Positions 35,277 through 44,757 of a stretch of DNA of 46,409 bases are shown here, piece after piece; within the stretch, counting starts at the first letter, position 1, and the number at the start of each line of letters is the position of its first letter. The translations under genes and the position numbers were made by a program. The notes beneath the pieces were generated by a model. That model was given only the letters and a program-made list of their open reading frames with translations. It ran no database searches and had not been told where the DNA came from. Origin of the DNA: Lachnospiraceae bacterium (lineage in GTDB: Bacteria > Bacillota > Clostridia > Lachnospirales > Lachnospiraceae); NCBI GenBank assembly GCA_024682555.1, contig JAIKZD010000148.1, positions 1-46,409 on the forward strand, written 5' to 3'.

Positions 35277-36373
35277 AGATGAGCAACAGTACCGGACCGC
35301 GCAAAAATCGAATATTGTATACGATCCTCCTGGCAGCGGTCCTTTGTCTTTTTTTCACCGGCTGCGGCAAAAAAAAGACAGAGATCGTGCTCACCACCGA
35401 ATTTGAGGAGGGGGAGATCTTCAGGATAGAAAGACTGTCCTGTTATGCCTATGAAGCCATGGTATATATGGTGAATACCGAAAACAGCTACAGTGAGCTG
35501 TTTGGCCCCGAGATATGGAAGGCAAGGCTGTCGGACGGGGATACGGTTGAGGAAAGATACAAGGAGACCGTTCTTGCAAGGCTTGCCCAGATAAAGGCAA
35601 TGAACCTGATGGCCCAGGATCGGAAGATCGAGCTGGATGAGGATACGGAAAACAAAATAAGGGCAGCAGCCAGGGTATACATGGATTCCCTTAACGAGCC
35701 CGAAAAGGCGCTTCTTTCCGTGGATGAAGAGAAGATCTATAACATGTATCACGAATATGCGGTGGCGGATAAGCTTTACCATTCCATCACGGATTCGGTA
35801 AATCCGGAGATAAGCGATGATGCCGCAAGGACCATAACCATAGGGAGCATTCTCGTAAAGACCTACAGGACGGACAATCTGGGAAACAGGGTCGATCTTT
35901 CGCCCGAGCAGAAGCAGAAAGCCCTGGAAAGGGCTGCGGAGATAAAAGCAAAGCTTGATGAGGGAACGGAATTTGATGTCCTCTGTGACAGCTATTATAA
36001 CGAGGACGAGCAGAAGGAGTATACCTTCGGACGGGGTGTGATGCCCTATCCCATAGAACAGGCTGCTTTTTCCCTCTCAAACGGAGAGGTCAGTGACATC
36101 ATCGAGACGGAGTTCGGATATCATATAATTAAATGCCGGTCCACCTTCAACAAAGAGGAGACCGCAAAGAACAAGTTAAGCATTGTTGATCAGAAAAAAC
36201 AGGAAGCCTTCAACAATGCGTACGCGAATTTCATTAAGGATCTCAAATCCAATCTGAATGAGCCTTTGTGGCTGTCACTTACTTATACAAAGACCGACGC
36301 CATCGGTACGAAAAACTTTTTTGATCTGTATGATTCTTATTTCACGGTGATATCCGACGGGGCGATCAATTAA
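35273..36373 (+). CDS. Parvulin-type foldase lipoprotein (PrsA-like)
   Basis: 366 residues, starting within the ATGA overlap with the peptidase. A lipoprotein signal ends in LFFTGC, giving a lipidated Cys near 31. Residues about 60-185 are helical, SurA/PrsA-like. The PPIC rotamase domain (about 188-300) carries TIGSILVK, FDVLCDSYY, FGRGVMPYPIEQAAFSLSNG and FGYHIIKC. It should act at the outer face of the membrane, helping exported proteins fold. Its position between a secreted peptidase and a 1952-residue secreted repeat protein suggests a dedicated client relation. The first 12 residues before the hydrophobic core are unusually long for a lipoprotein signal. Confidence 0.88.
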   Translation: MKMSNSTGPRKNRILYTILLAAVLCLFFTGCGKKKTEIVLTTEFEEGEIFRIERLSCYAYEAMVYMVNTENSYSELFGPEIWKARLSDGDTVEERYKETVLARLAQIKAMNLMAQDRKIELDEDTENKIRAAARVYMDSLNEPEKALLSVDEEKIYNMYHEYAVADKLYHSITDSVNPEISDDAARTITIGSILVKTYRTDNLGNRVDLSPEQKQKALERAAEIKAKLDEGTEFDVLCDSYYNEDEQKEYTFGRGVMPYPIEQAAFSLSNGEVSDIIETEFGYHIIKCRSTFNKEETAKNKLSIVDQKKQEAFNNAYANFIKDLKSNLNEPLWLSLTYTKTDAIGTKNFFDLYDSYFTVISDGAIN

Positions 36374-36414
36374 ACAGATCGGAACGGATAAATAACAGAA
36401 AGGATAAAAGTTAA

Positions 36415-39400
36415 ATGGAAACAGGGGTATTTGGAAAGAAGATGAAAAGACCTGCAGCTGTCCTGACAGCTATGCTGATGGTTTTCTCAATGATGCCGGT
36501 GTATGTGTTTGCGAATGAGGCTGACACCGAAACGGCAGTCGGGGAAGCATTTTTCGAGGCACAGGAAAAGACAGCTGAGGAAGCTGTTTTCGTGGCGCCT
36601 GATGCAGCAACCGAGGAAGCTGTTTTCGAGGAACCGGAAACAGCAGTTGAGGTAGCTGTTTTCGATACGCCGGAAGAAACACCTGCGGAAGTAATTCCGG
36701 ATATGCCGGAAGAAGCATCTGAGGAAGCATTTTTCGAGACACCGGATGCAGCTGAGAATGATACAGAAGATGAACTCCAGGAAATATACGGCGAATATGT
36801 GCCCTACGAGGGTGCCACATATGTCCTTGAATATATGGAAAAGCCTGACGGCACGCTCGAGATATTGAATGCTGGTGGAGATCTAAGCGGTGAACTTGTC
36901 ATTCCGGAAAGGATCAACAGGAAAGCGGTCACGGCTATCGCTGAGTATGCCTTTTATGAAAACAGCGAATTTACCGGGGATCTGATCATTCCTGACAGTG
37001 TTGTAACGATCGGGGATTATGCATTTGTTGATTGCACAGGCTTTGACGGAAGTCTGACGATAGGAAGCGGTGTTACGACGATCGGGAAGGAAGCGTTTTA
37101 TAAATGCGGCGGATTTACAGGGGACCTTATTCTTCCGGACAGTGTTATAACTGTCAAGGATTATGCATTTTATCAATGCGGCGGTTTGGACGGCAGCCTG
37201 ACGATAGGAAGCGGTGTCGGGTATTTTGGGACACAGGTATTTGGCGATTGTGATTTCCACAGGATAGAAAACAAGTCAGATACAGAGTACAGATTACCGG
37301 GGGTCGGCTGGTTTGATGAGAACACCGGAGAAGAGGTCACATCCATAGCAAATGGGACGGCGGTACTGCAGGATTTGGACGAATGCTCATGGAAGCCTTC
37401 CCAGGATGCAACATATGAGCTTAAGTATTGTCTGCATAAAGATAATACTGTCGAGATCACGGATATAGACGGGGAAGACAGCGGCAACCTGGTCATTCCG
37501 GATAAGATAGACGAAAAACCGGTTACAGCCATCGGTGACTGTGCATTTTTGTACTGTGACGGCTTTACGGGTGATCTGGTCATACCGGATAGCGTTACTT
37601 CAATCGGTGATTATGCATTTTATGATTGCGAGGGATTTACGGGAAGCCTGACGATCGGCGGGAATGTTACCTATATCGGTGATTATGCGTTTTGCGACTG
37701 TGACGGCTTTACGGGTGATCTGATCATCCCGGATAGCGTTACCACTATCTGTGACTATGCATTTTATGGTTGTACAGGCTTTAATGGAAGTCTGACGATC
37801 GGCGGGGGTGTTACAGCTATCGGGAAAGCTGCGTTTTATTATAATAGCGGCTTTACAGGCGATCTTAGTATCCCTGACAATATTACGGCAATCGGTGATC
37901 ATGCATTTTATTACTGCGAAGGCTTTACCGGGGATCTGACGATAGGTAACGGTGTTGAGACTATAGGAGATTATGCATTTTATTACTGCGATGGTTTTGC
38001 AGGAAATCTGACATTAGGCGACAATGTAAAGGTGATTGGCAGCTATGCATTTTCAGAATGCACAAGCTTTACAGGAGACCTGACGATAGGTGACAACGTC
38101 ACGGAGATCGGTGAAAGCGCATTTGAATTTTGTTCAGGTCTTACAGGGGATCTGACGATAGGTGACAGCGTAACTGTTATAGGTGAGAAAGCATTTTATT
38201 ATTGCCAAAGTTTAGACGGGAATCTGACGATAGGCGGAAACGTCACAACTATAGGTGAAGCAGCGTTTGCCGGATGCGATAGCCTGACAGGTGATCTTGA
38301 GATACCCGACAGCGTTATTACGATCGGGGAAGAAGCATTTGAAGGCTGTACGGGCTTTGACGGAAGACTGATCATAGGGGACAGTGTCACTGCGATAGAA
38401 AATGGAACATTTTTATCGTGCAGCAGATTAAAGGGTGACCTTGAGATCCCCAACGGTGTCATTAAGATCGGGGTAGAGGCTTTCAAAGGCTGTTCCGGCC
38501 TGACCGGTGTCCTTACGATCCCGGACACCGTCACCGAGATCAGGGCGATACCTTTTGAAAACAGTGGATTCGTGAGAATTGTCAATAATTCAAATACCGA
38601 ATGTCAGTTATTCGGTACAGGCTGGATCAATGAGATAACAGAACAGGAGATCGCTGCGATCAAAAACGGAACCGCTGTTAAGGCTGACAGCCTGAAGTCC
38701 TGGACTCCTGACGGGACGGCCTACAGCATAAAGTATTATATAAACGGTGATGATACGGTTGGTATTATCGGTTATACCGGTCCAGACGACGGAAACATGT
38801 TCATTCCGGATAAGATAGACGGAAAAACTGTGTCGTCGATCGGTGATCTGGCATTTGTGAACTGTGACGGCTTTACCGGTGATCTTATTATCCCTGAAGG
38901 TGTCAGGACGATCGGTAAGGGCGCGTTTAAGGGATGTAGTAATTTATTAGGCGGAACACTGACTATTCCTGCCAGCGTAAGAAAGATCGGCAGTCTCGCA
39001 TTTGAGGGTTGTAATTTTAAAAAGATCATCAGTAATACCGATACAGAGCTGCCTTTGTCCGGCGCAGGCTGGAAGATAGAAGGTACACAGACTGAGATCA
39101 CTTCTATCGCAAACGGTACCGCTGTACGTTCCTATGCCGGATTTGATTCTGTGTCACCCTACACCGACGCTTCATATACACTTAATTATTATCTGCATGG
39201 CGATGATACCGTTGAGATCACGGGCATTGACGGGGACGCTGAAGGCGATCTGGTCATTCCGGAAACTATAGAAGAAAAACCGGTAACAACGATAGGTGCG
39301 GGTGCATTTAAGGGCTGCAGCGGTTTAACGGGGGATCTTAAGATCCCTGACAGCGTAACCCGGATCGGGGATAGTGCATTTCAAAACTGTCAGGAATTAA

Positions 39401-42273
39401 CAGGAAACATAGTGATCCCTGCAGGCGTTACTATAATAGGAAATGATGTATTTTCCGGTTGCTCCGGTTTTGAAGGAACCCTTACGATCCCTGAAGGTGT
39501 CACGAAGATAGGGGATTGTGCGTTTAATAACTGCTACAACCTGACGGGAGATCTTACGATCCCCGCAGGCGTCAAAAAGATAGGGGAGCGTGCATTTAAT
39601 AACTGCAGCGGTTTTGACGGGATCCTTACGATCCCTGAAGGCATCGCAACGATACCCGAAGGTGCTTTCAGCGGCTGCAGCGGCTTTGGCGGAAGCCTTA
39701 CGATCCCTTACGGCGTCGTATTTATCGGCGATAAAGCATTTGAAAACTGCAGCGGCTTTGACGGAACACTTACTATCCCTTATAGTGTTGAGGATCTTGG
39801 GAAAGGAGTCTTTGATGAGTGCGGATTCCGTGTGATAGCTAATAATTCTTATGAAGATGTTATACTGCCGTGTTCTGACAGACATACCTGGACCAATCTG
39901 GAGACAGGTGATCTGATAGATGATGATGTTCCTGTAATCTCCGGGGGAACGGCGGTCAGGGATTTTGATACGAGGTTTACTTATACAGAACCGGGTTCAA
40001 AAACTTTTACCGGCGAAAAGATCGAACCGGTGAAGGATGTCCGCTTCGGCGGCCGTAGGTTAACCGAAAAATCTGATTATACGATAACCTACAAGGATAA
40101 TATAAATGTCGGAACGGCAACGTTCACGATAGCGGGAAAAGGAAACTATTCCGGAAAAGAAACAGATACCTTTAAGATCATTCCGCGGAGCATTGCCGGG
40201 GATGAGGTGATAAAAGACGGGATATCTTCGGTAGTCTTCAGCTCAAAGAAAGGGTGGAAATACGAACCGGTTCCCGTTCTTACCTATAATGGCAGGAAAC
40301 TGGCTAAGAACAAGAATTTCACGGTGACATATCATGAATATGATAACGGGAGACCTTACGGCGGAGCTGTCACACCTGATAAGGAAGGACACTTCTGCGC
40401 GAAAGTGGCCGGGATCAATAACTTTACAGGTGTTGCAGTGATCCCGTTTGATATCTATGCCGAAGATAAGATCCCCGTCAGCAGTTTTAATGTCTCAAAG
40501 ATACCTGACCAGCTGTATACAGGCAAGGCCATAGAGCCTGATATTACGGTTAAAAAAGGCAGTGCAACGCTTAGAAAGGATACTGACTATGAGCTTATCT
40601 ACGGAAACAACATAGAGACCGGGACGGCTTACGTTACCCTTACGGGTAAAGGCGATACATATGTGGGTACAAGGACCCTGAACTTTAACATTGTGAGTGT
40701 ATCTTTACAGAAGGCGTCGATAGGCGGGTTTAAGTCATCCGTTCAGTACAGCGGACAGCCGATAGAGCAGAATATTACCCTGGGCAATACATTTAACGGT
40801 AAGAAGCGTAACCTGAACATAATACCAAAGCAGGCTTATGAGGGCCTTGATCCGGTGGAGGACGCTGAAGAAAGGCTCAATTATGACTGTATGGTAGAAT
40901 ATGCCGATAATGTGGAGATCGGGACAGCCACGATGACACTTACCGGTATAAACGGCTTCACCGATCAGGTGATAAAGACCTTCAAGATAACAGGAACCGC
41001 AATAAGCGGTGCAAAGATCGATGGGTTCGAAAAATCCTTTGATTATGACGGTACTGCAAAAATCCAGGATGCTCTGAGACTAACCTATAAATCACAGCTT
41101 CTTGAAAAAGACAGGGATTATACAGTCACTTACCAGAATAATACCGAGATCGGAACGGCGACCATGATCATCACAGGCATGGGTGCTTATTACGGAACCG
41201 TCAAAAAGACTTTTAAGATCGAAGGCGGGACCCCGATAAGCAAGGCGGTGATCGAGGGTTTTGTACCGGCATTTGAGTATAAGGGCGAGGCGATAGAACA
41301 GGAGGGTATGACCCTGAAACTGTCAGGTAATGAACTGACCGAGGGTGAGGACTATACGGTTGCTTATGATAATAAGAACTTAAATGTGGGAACGGCTGCC
41401 GTGATCATCACAGGCAAGGGATCTTATTACGGAAGCGTTAAAAAGACCTTTAAGATCACTGCATATGATCTGAGTACGGACAACGGAAATATAGAGGTGG
41501 TTTTGGATGCATCCTATCCGTACGCAAAGAGCGGTGTAAAACCCGAGCCGGTGGTTACTTTTAAAGGTGTTCCGCTTGCAAAAGGAACCGATTATACGCT
41601 CTCTTATCTGAACAATACAGCGGTAAAGGCTAAAGATGCCGATAAATCACCGGCTGTAAAGATCACCGGAAAGGGCAATTTCACAAAATTTCTGACAAAG
41701 ACGTTTGGAATAGAACAGAGGAATATTTCCGGGCTGGTATTAAAGACAGGAAACGTGATCTATAAGGCTGCCGACGGGAACTGGAAAACAACGGTGTCCG
41801 TCGAAGAGCCCGACGGAAAGAAGCTGAAGGTAAATAAGGACTACAGCATCACGTTCACAAGTGATGAGGACGGAAATGATATCATAGATAACAAGGCCAG
41901 GATGGAGGCAGGAAAAACTGTATACATTACCGTGACTGCTTTGGAGATTTCTTCTTATACCGGTCAGCTTAAGGGATCCTACAGCATCTATAAATATGAT
42001 ATGAACAAGCTTACGGCAACGATCGATCCGAAGCTCTATACCGGAAAGCCCGTTACGATAACGGCTGAGGATATCCGATGGAAATCAGGCAACACTGATG
42101 TAACGGCGGATGTGGGATTTGAGATAGATGAATCATCCTACAAAAATAATACCAACAAGGGCACCGCTTCTGTTATTGTAAACGGAACAGGAAACACCGC
42201 AGGCAGTAAGAAGCTGACCTATACGATCGGCACCAGAGACCTCCTCTGGTGGTGGAACGGACTGCCGGACTGA
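36415..42273 (+). CDS. Giant BspA-like leucine-rich-repeat surface protein
   Basis: 1952 residues; AGAAAGGATAAAAGTTAA precedes ATG 36415. A signal peptide (core AAVLTAMLMVFSMMPVYVFA, about 14-33) leads to an acidic segment (about 35-115) of short EEAVFxxPE-type repeats. Residues about 134-1180 are BspA/LRR_5 repeats of 23 residues (GDLVIPDSVTSIGDYAFYDC), organised in four blocks. Each block opens with a TYxLxYYxxxDxTVEI-like header and closes with a GW...ExxxIxNGTAV cap. Residues about 1185-1940 are beta-rich repeats of the FTGEKIEP ... DYTITYKDN ... NVGTATFTIAGKGNYSG type. The C-terminus LLWWWNGLPD has no LPxTG or membrane anchor. Likely adhesin or matrix protein; retention mechanism unknown. 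Confidence 0.93.
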   Translation: METGVFGKKMKRPAAVLTAMLMVFSMMPVYVFANEADTETAVGEAFFEAQEKTAEEAVFVAPDAATEEAVFEEPETAVEVAVFDTPEETPAEVIPDMPEEASEEAFFETPDAAENDTEDELQEIYGEYVPYEGATYVLEYMEKPDGTLEILNAGGDLSGELVIPERINRKAVTAIAEYAFYENSEFTGDLIIPDSVVTIGDYAFVDCTGFDGSLTIGSGVTTIGKEAFYKCGGFTGDLILPDSVITVKDYAFYQCGGLDGSLTIGSGVGYFGTQVFGDCDFHRIENKSDTEYRLPGVGWFDENTGEEVTSIANGTAVLQDLDECSWKPSQDATYELKYCLHKDNTVEITDIDGEDSGNLVIPDKIDEKPVTAIGDCAFLYCDGFTGDLVIPDSVTSIGDYAFYDCEGFTGSLTIGGNVTYIGDYAFCDCDGFTGDLIIPDSVTTICDYAFYGCTGFNGSLTIGGGVTAIGKAAFYYNSGFTGDLSIPDNITAIGDHAFYYCEGFTGDLTIGNGVETIGDYAFYYCDGFAGNLTLGDNVKVIGSYAFSECTSFTGDLTIGDNVTEIGESAFEFCSGLTGDLTIGDSVTVIGEKAFYYCQSLDGNLTIGGNVTTIGEAAFAGCDSLTGDLEIPDSVITIGEEAFEGCTGFDGRLIIGDSVTAIENGTFLSCSRLKGDLEIPNGVIKIGVEAFKGCSGLTGVLTIPDTVTEIRAIPFENSGFVRIVNNSNTECQLFGTGWINEITEQEIAAIKNGTAVKADSLKSWTPDGTAYSIKYYINGDDTVGIIGYTGPDDGNMFIPDKIDGKTVSSIGDLAFVNCDGFTGDLIIPEGVRTIGKGAFKGCSNLLGGTLTIPASVRKIGSLAFEGCNFKKIISNTDTELPLSGAGWKIEGTQTEITSIANGTAVRSYAGFDSVSPYTDASYTLNYYLHGDDTVEITGIDGDAEGDLVIPETIEEKPVTTIGAGAFKGCSGLTGDLKIPDSVTRIGDSAFQNCQELTGNIVIPAGVTIIGNDVFSGCSGFEGTLTIPEGVTKIGDCAFNNCYNLTGDLTIPAGVKKIGERAFNNCSGFDGILTIPEGIATIPEGAFSGCSGFGGSLTIPYGVVFIGDKAFENCSGFDGTLTIPYSVEDLGKGVFDECGFRVIANNSYEDVILPCSDRHTWTNLETGDLIDDDVPVISGGTAVRDFDTRFTYTEPGSKTFTGEKIEPVKDVRFGGRRLTEKSDYTITYKDNINVGTATFTIAGKGNYSGKETDTFKIIPRSIAGDEVIKDGISSVVFSSKKGWKYEPVPVLTYNGRKLAKNKNFTVTYHEYDNGRPYGGAVTPDKEGHFCAKVAGINNFTGVAVIPFDIYAEDKIPVSSFNVSKIPDQLYTGKAIEPDITVKKGSATLRKDTDYELIYGNNIETGTAYVTLTGKGDTYVGTRTLNFNIVSVSLQKASIGGFKSSVQYSGQPIEQNITLGNTFNGKKRNLNIIPKQAYEGLDPVEDAEERLNYDCMVEYADNVEIGTATMTLTGINGFTDQVIKTFKITGTAISGAKIDGFEKSFDYDGTAKIQDALRLTYKSQLLEKDRDYTVTYQNNTEIGTATMIITGMGAYYGTVKKTFKIEGGTPISKAVIEGFVPAFEYKGEAIEQEGMTLKLSGNELTEGEDYTVAYDNKNLNVGTAAVIITGKGSYYGSVKKTFKITAYDLSTDNGNIEVVLDASYPYAKSGVKPEPVVTFKGVPLAKGTDYTLSYLNNTAVKAKDADKSPAVKITGKGNFTKFLTKTFGIEQRNISGLVLKTGNVIYKAADGNWKTTVSVEEPDGKKLKVNKDYSITFTSDEDGNDIIDNKARMEAGKTVYITVTALEISSYTGQLKGSYSIYKYDMNKLTATIDPKLYTGKPVTITAEDIRWKSGNTDVTADVGFEIDESSYKNNTNKGTASVIVNGTGNTAGSKKLTYTIGTRDLLWWWNGLPD

Positions 42274-42316
42274 CAGGAGACCCACCAGAATATTTAGCAC
42301 ATACTTAAAAGGATTG

Positions 42317-42343
42317 TTAGCACTCACTCAAAATGAGTGCTAA
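42317..42343 (+). promoter_or_regulatory. Perfect CIRCE operator upstream of htpG
   Basis: TTAGCACTC (42317-42325), 9-bp spacer, GAGTGCTAA (42335-42343), an exact match to the HrcA operator. It ends 7 bp upstream of the -35 hexamer rather than overlapping the -10 or transcript start. Confidence 0.97.
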
Positions 42344-42350
42344 CTTTTTC

Positions 42351-42379
42351 TTGACTTATCATTTTTGCTGTATTACACT
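42351..42379 (+). promoter_or_regulatory. htpG sigma-A promoter
   Basis: TTGACT (42351-42356), 17-bp spacer, TACACT (42374-42379), giving a leader of about 95 nt before ATG 42483. The adjacent CIRCE implies heat induction through HrcA. Confidence 0.7.
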
Positions 42380-42482
42380 TTTTTCTGGGGCAGATGAGTA
42401 GTGATACGATCCACACAGTCCGCCCGGCAACTGTGGAATAACTGAGATTTCAGAGAATTTATAAAAGAAAGAGAGTGATAAA

Positions 42483-44642
42483 ATGGCAAAAGCAAAAAAA
42501 GGAAATCTGTCGATCAACAGTGAGAACATTTTTCCGATCATCAAAAAGTGGCTGTATTCGGATCATGACATTTTTGTAAGGGAGATGATATCAAACGGCT
42601 GCGATGCGATCACAAAGCTGAAGAAGCTTGATATGATAGGCGAATATTCATATCCCGATGATTTCGAGAACAAGATAAGGGTTATCGTAAATCCCAAGGA
42701 GAAGACCCTGAAATTCATAGATACCGGTATCGGAATGGATGCAGATGAGGTTGAGGAATATATCACCCAGATTGCTTTTTCCGGCGCTACGGCATTTCTC
42801 GAGAAATACAAGGACAAGACCAATGAGGACCAGATAATCGGGCATTTCGGACTCGGTTTTTATTCTGCCTTTATGGTAGCCGACGAGGTTCATATCGATA
42901 CTCTGTCCTATAAAAAGGACGCTAAGCCGGTTCACTGGGAGTGCGACGGCGGAACAGAGTATACGATTGAGGAAGGCGACAAGAAGGAGGTCGGGACCGA
43001 GATCACGCTGTTCCTTTCGGAGGACGCGGTGGAGTTTGCCAATGAATACAGGGCAAGGGAGATCCTTAAGAAATACTGTTCCTTCATGCCGTATCCTATT
43101 TTTCTCGAGAAGGCAGACGCAGAGCCCGAATATGAGACGATAGACGCGTCGGAAAAGACCGATAAGGATACCGTTATCGAGGAGATCCACGAGGAAGCAA
43201 AGTACGAGGAGAAGGAGAAAGAGGACGGGACAAAGGAAAAGGTAGAGATCTCGCCCGCAAAGGATAAGCTTAAGATCCTTAAGCGTCCTGTTCCCGTAAA
43301 CGATACAAAGCCCCTGTGGACCAAGCATCCCAATGACTGTACGAAGGAAGAGTATCTTGAATTCTACAGAAAGGTATTCCTTGATTACAAGGAGCCTCTT
43401 TTCTGGATACACCTGAACATGGATTATCCTTTCAACTTAAAGGGTATCCTGTATTTCCCGAAGATCAACATGGAATACGAATCCATCGAGGGTACGATCA
43501 AGCTTTACAACAACCAGGTATTCATAGCCGATAACATTAAGGAAGTCATCCCCGAGTTCCTGATGCTCTTAAAGGGCGTGATAGACTGCCCTGACCTGCC
43601 GCTCAACGTATCGCGTTCGGCGCTTCAGAATGACGGCTTTGTAAAGAAGATCTCGGATTACATTTCCAAGAAGGTCGCTGACAAGCTTTCCGGAATGTGC
43701 AAGACCGAGAAGGAAGAATATGAGAAGTACTGGGATGACATCAGCCCCTTCATAAAGTTCGGCTGCTTAAAGGATGATAAGTTCTGTGAAAAGATGACGG
43801 ATTATATCCTCTTTAAGAACCTTGACGATAAGTACCTGACACTTCCCGAATGTCTCGAAACGGAAAAGACCGATCCTGACGAGAAGAAGGATTCGGATGG
43901 CGAAGCTTCGGATGCCTCCGGAAAATCCGAGGCTACGGATGAGAACGGGGAGAAGGTCGAAGCCGAGGTGGTTAACGATGAAGCCCCGGATGAAGATGCC
44001 GCCGATGATGCGGAAGAGGGTGAAAAGATCAGAAAGACTGTTTATTATGTGACTGATCCCGTTCAGCAGTCCCAGTACATCAACATGTTTAAGGAGAACG
44101 GTATGGATGCCGTGATCCTTACGCATAATATCGATCAGGCCTTCATCTCACAGCTTGAATCAAAGAATCAGGATGTCAAGTTCATGAGGATAGATGCCGG
44201 CGTGAACGATTCCGTAAAGGAAGAGACCGACGAGGCTTCCGAGGAAGAGATCAAAAAGGAGACCGAAAAGCTTTCCGAGATCTTCAAGAAGGCTCTTAAT
44301 AAGGAAAAACTTGAGATAAAGGTTGAGAAACTCAAGAATGAGAATGTATCCTCGATGCTCACCGTATCCGAGGAAAGCCGCCGTATGATAGATATGATGA
44401 AGATGTATTCCGCAGGCGGTATGAACATGGGAATGCCTTTTGAAGAAGACGAGACCCTGATCCTCAATGCCAACAACAGGCTCGTAAAATATATCCTCGA
44501 AAACGAGGAAGGGGAGAATGTTCCGACTTTCTGCAGGCAGCTGTATGACCTTGCGGTGCTTGCAAACAAGCCTTTATCACCCGAAGCCATGACCGAATTT
44601 GTTGCAAGGAGCAACGAGATCATGATGCTGCTCGCCAGGTAA
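42483..44642 (+). CDS. htpG: HtpG (Hsp90 family chaperone)
   Basis: 719 residues. The N-terminal GHKL ATPase domain shows REMISNGCDAITKL, DTGIGMDADEV and GHFGLGFYSAFMVAD; the middle domain has NDTKPLWTKHP and LPLNVSRSALQND. The C-terminal dimerisation domain is present. Usual bacterial HtpG has about 620-640 residues. The extra length is a charged insert between the N and middle domains (about 209-268, Glu/Lys-rich, placed like the eukaryotic Hsp90 charged linker) and a second acidic insert (about 457-515, Asp/Glu/Ala/Ser-rich) in the middle domain. ATP-driven cytosolic chaperone. The perfect CIRCE upstream predicts HrcA control. Confidence 0.96.
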   Translation: MAKAKKGNLSINSENIFPIIKKWLYSDHDIFVREMISNGCDAITKLKKLDMIGEYSYPDDFENKIRVIVNPKEKTLKFIDTGIGMDADEVEEYITQIAFSGATAFLEKYKDKTNEDQIIGHFGLGFYSAFMVADEVHIDTLSYKKDAKPVHWECDGGTEYTIEEGDKKEVGTEITLFLSEDAVEFANEYRAREILKKYCSFMPYPIFLEKADAEPEYETIDASEKTDKDTVIEEIHEEAKYEEKEKEDGTKEKVEISPAKDKLKILKRPVPVNDTKPLWTKHPNDCTKEEYLEFYRKVFLDYKEPLFWIHLNMDYPFNLKGILYFPKINMEYESIEGTIKLYNNQVFIADNIKEVIPEFLMLLKGVIDCPDLPLNVSRSALQNDGFVKKISDYISKKVADKLSGMCKTEKEEYEKYWDDISPFIKFGCLKDDKFCEKMTDYILFKNLDDKYLTLPECLETEKTDPDEKKDSDGEASDASGKSEATDENGEKVEAEVVNDEAPDEDAADDAEEGEKIRKTVYYVTDPVQQSQYINMFKENGMDAVILTHNIDQAFISQLESKNQDVKFMRIDAGVNDSVKEETDEASEEEIKKETEKLSEIFKKALNKEKLEIKVEKLKNENVSSMLTVSEESRRMIDMMKMYSAGGMNMGMPFEEDETLILNANNRLVKYILENEEGENVPTFCRQLYDLAVLANKPLSPEAMTEFVARSNEIMMLLAR

Positions 44643-44653
44643 AACTGAGACTA

Positions 44654-44696
44654 GGGGACGGTTCTTTTGTCTCAAAATGAACCGTCCCCTTTTTAT
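44654..44696 (+). terminator. REP-like terminator hairpin after htpG (copy 2)
   Basis: Stem AGGGGACGGTTC (44654-44665) / GAACCGTCCCCT (44680-44691), inner TTTT/AAAA pairing around a GTCTC loop, then TTTTATTTTG. It begins 11 bp after the htpG stop and also faces the convergent GGDEF gene. Same core as copies at 17233 and 45967. Confidence 0.9.
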
Positions 44697-44757
44697 TTTG
44701 TTTGGGAAGAGAGAAATATGCCAGAGCCATGAACCGATGGGAACGGTCTGCATTATC

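Noticed and set aside
42240..42273. LPxTG-type sorting signal at the LRR protein C-terminus
   Set aside because: The end LLWWWNGLPD has no LPxTG, hydrophobic span or basic tail.
42648..43412. 254-codon open frame on the minus strand
   Set aside because: Antisense to the htpG N-terminal domain.
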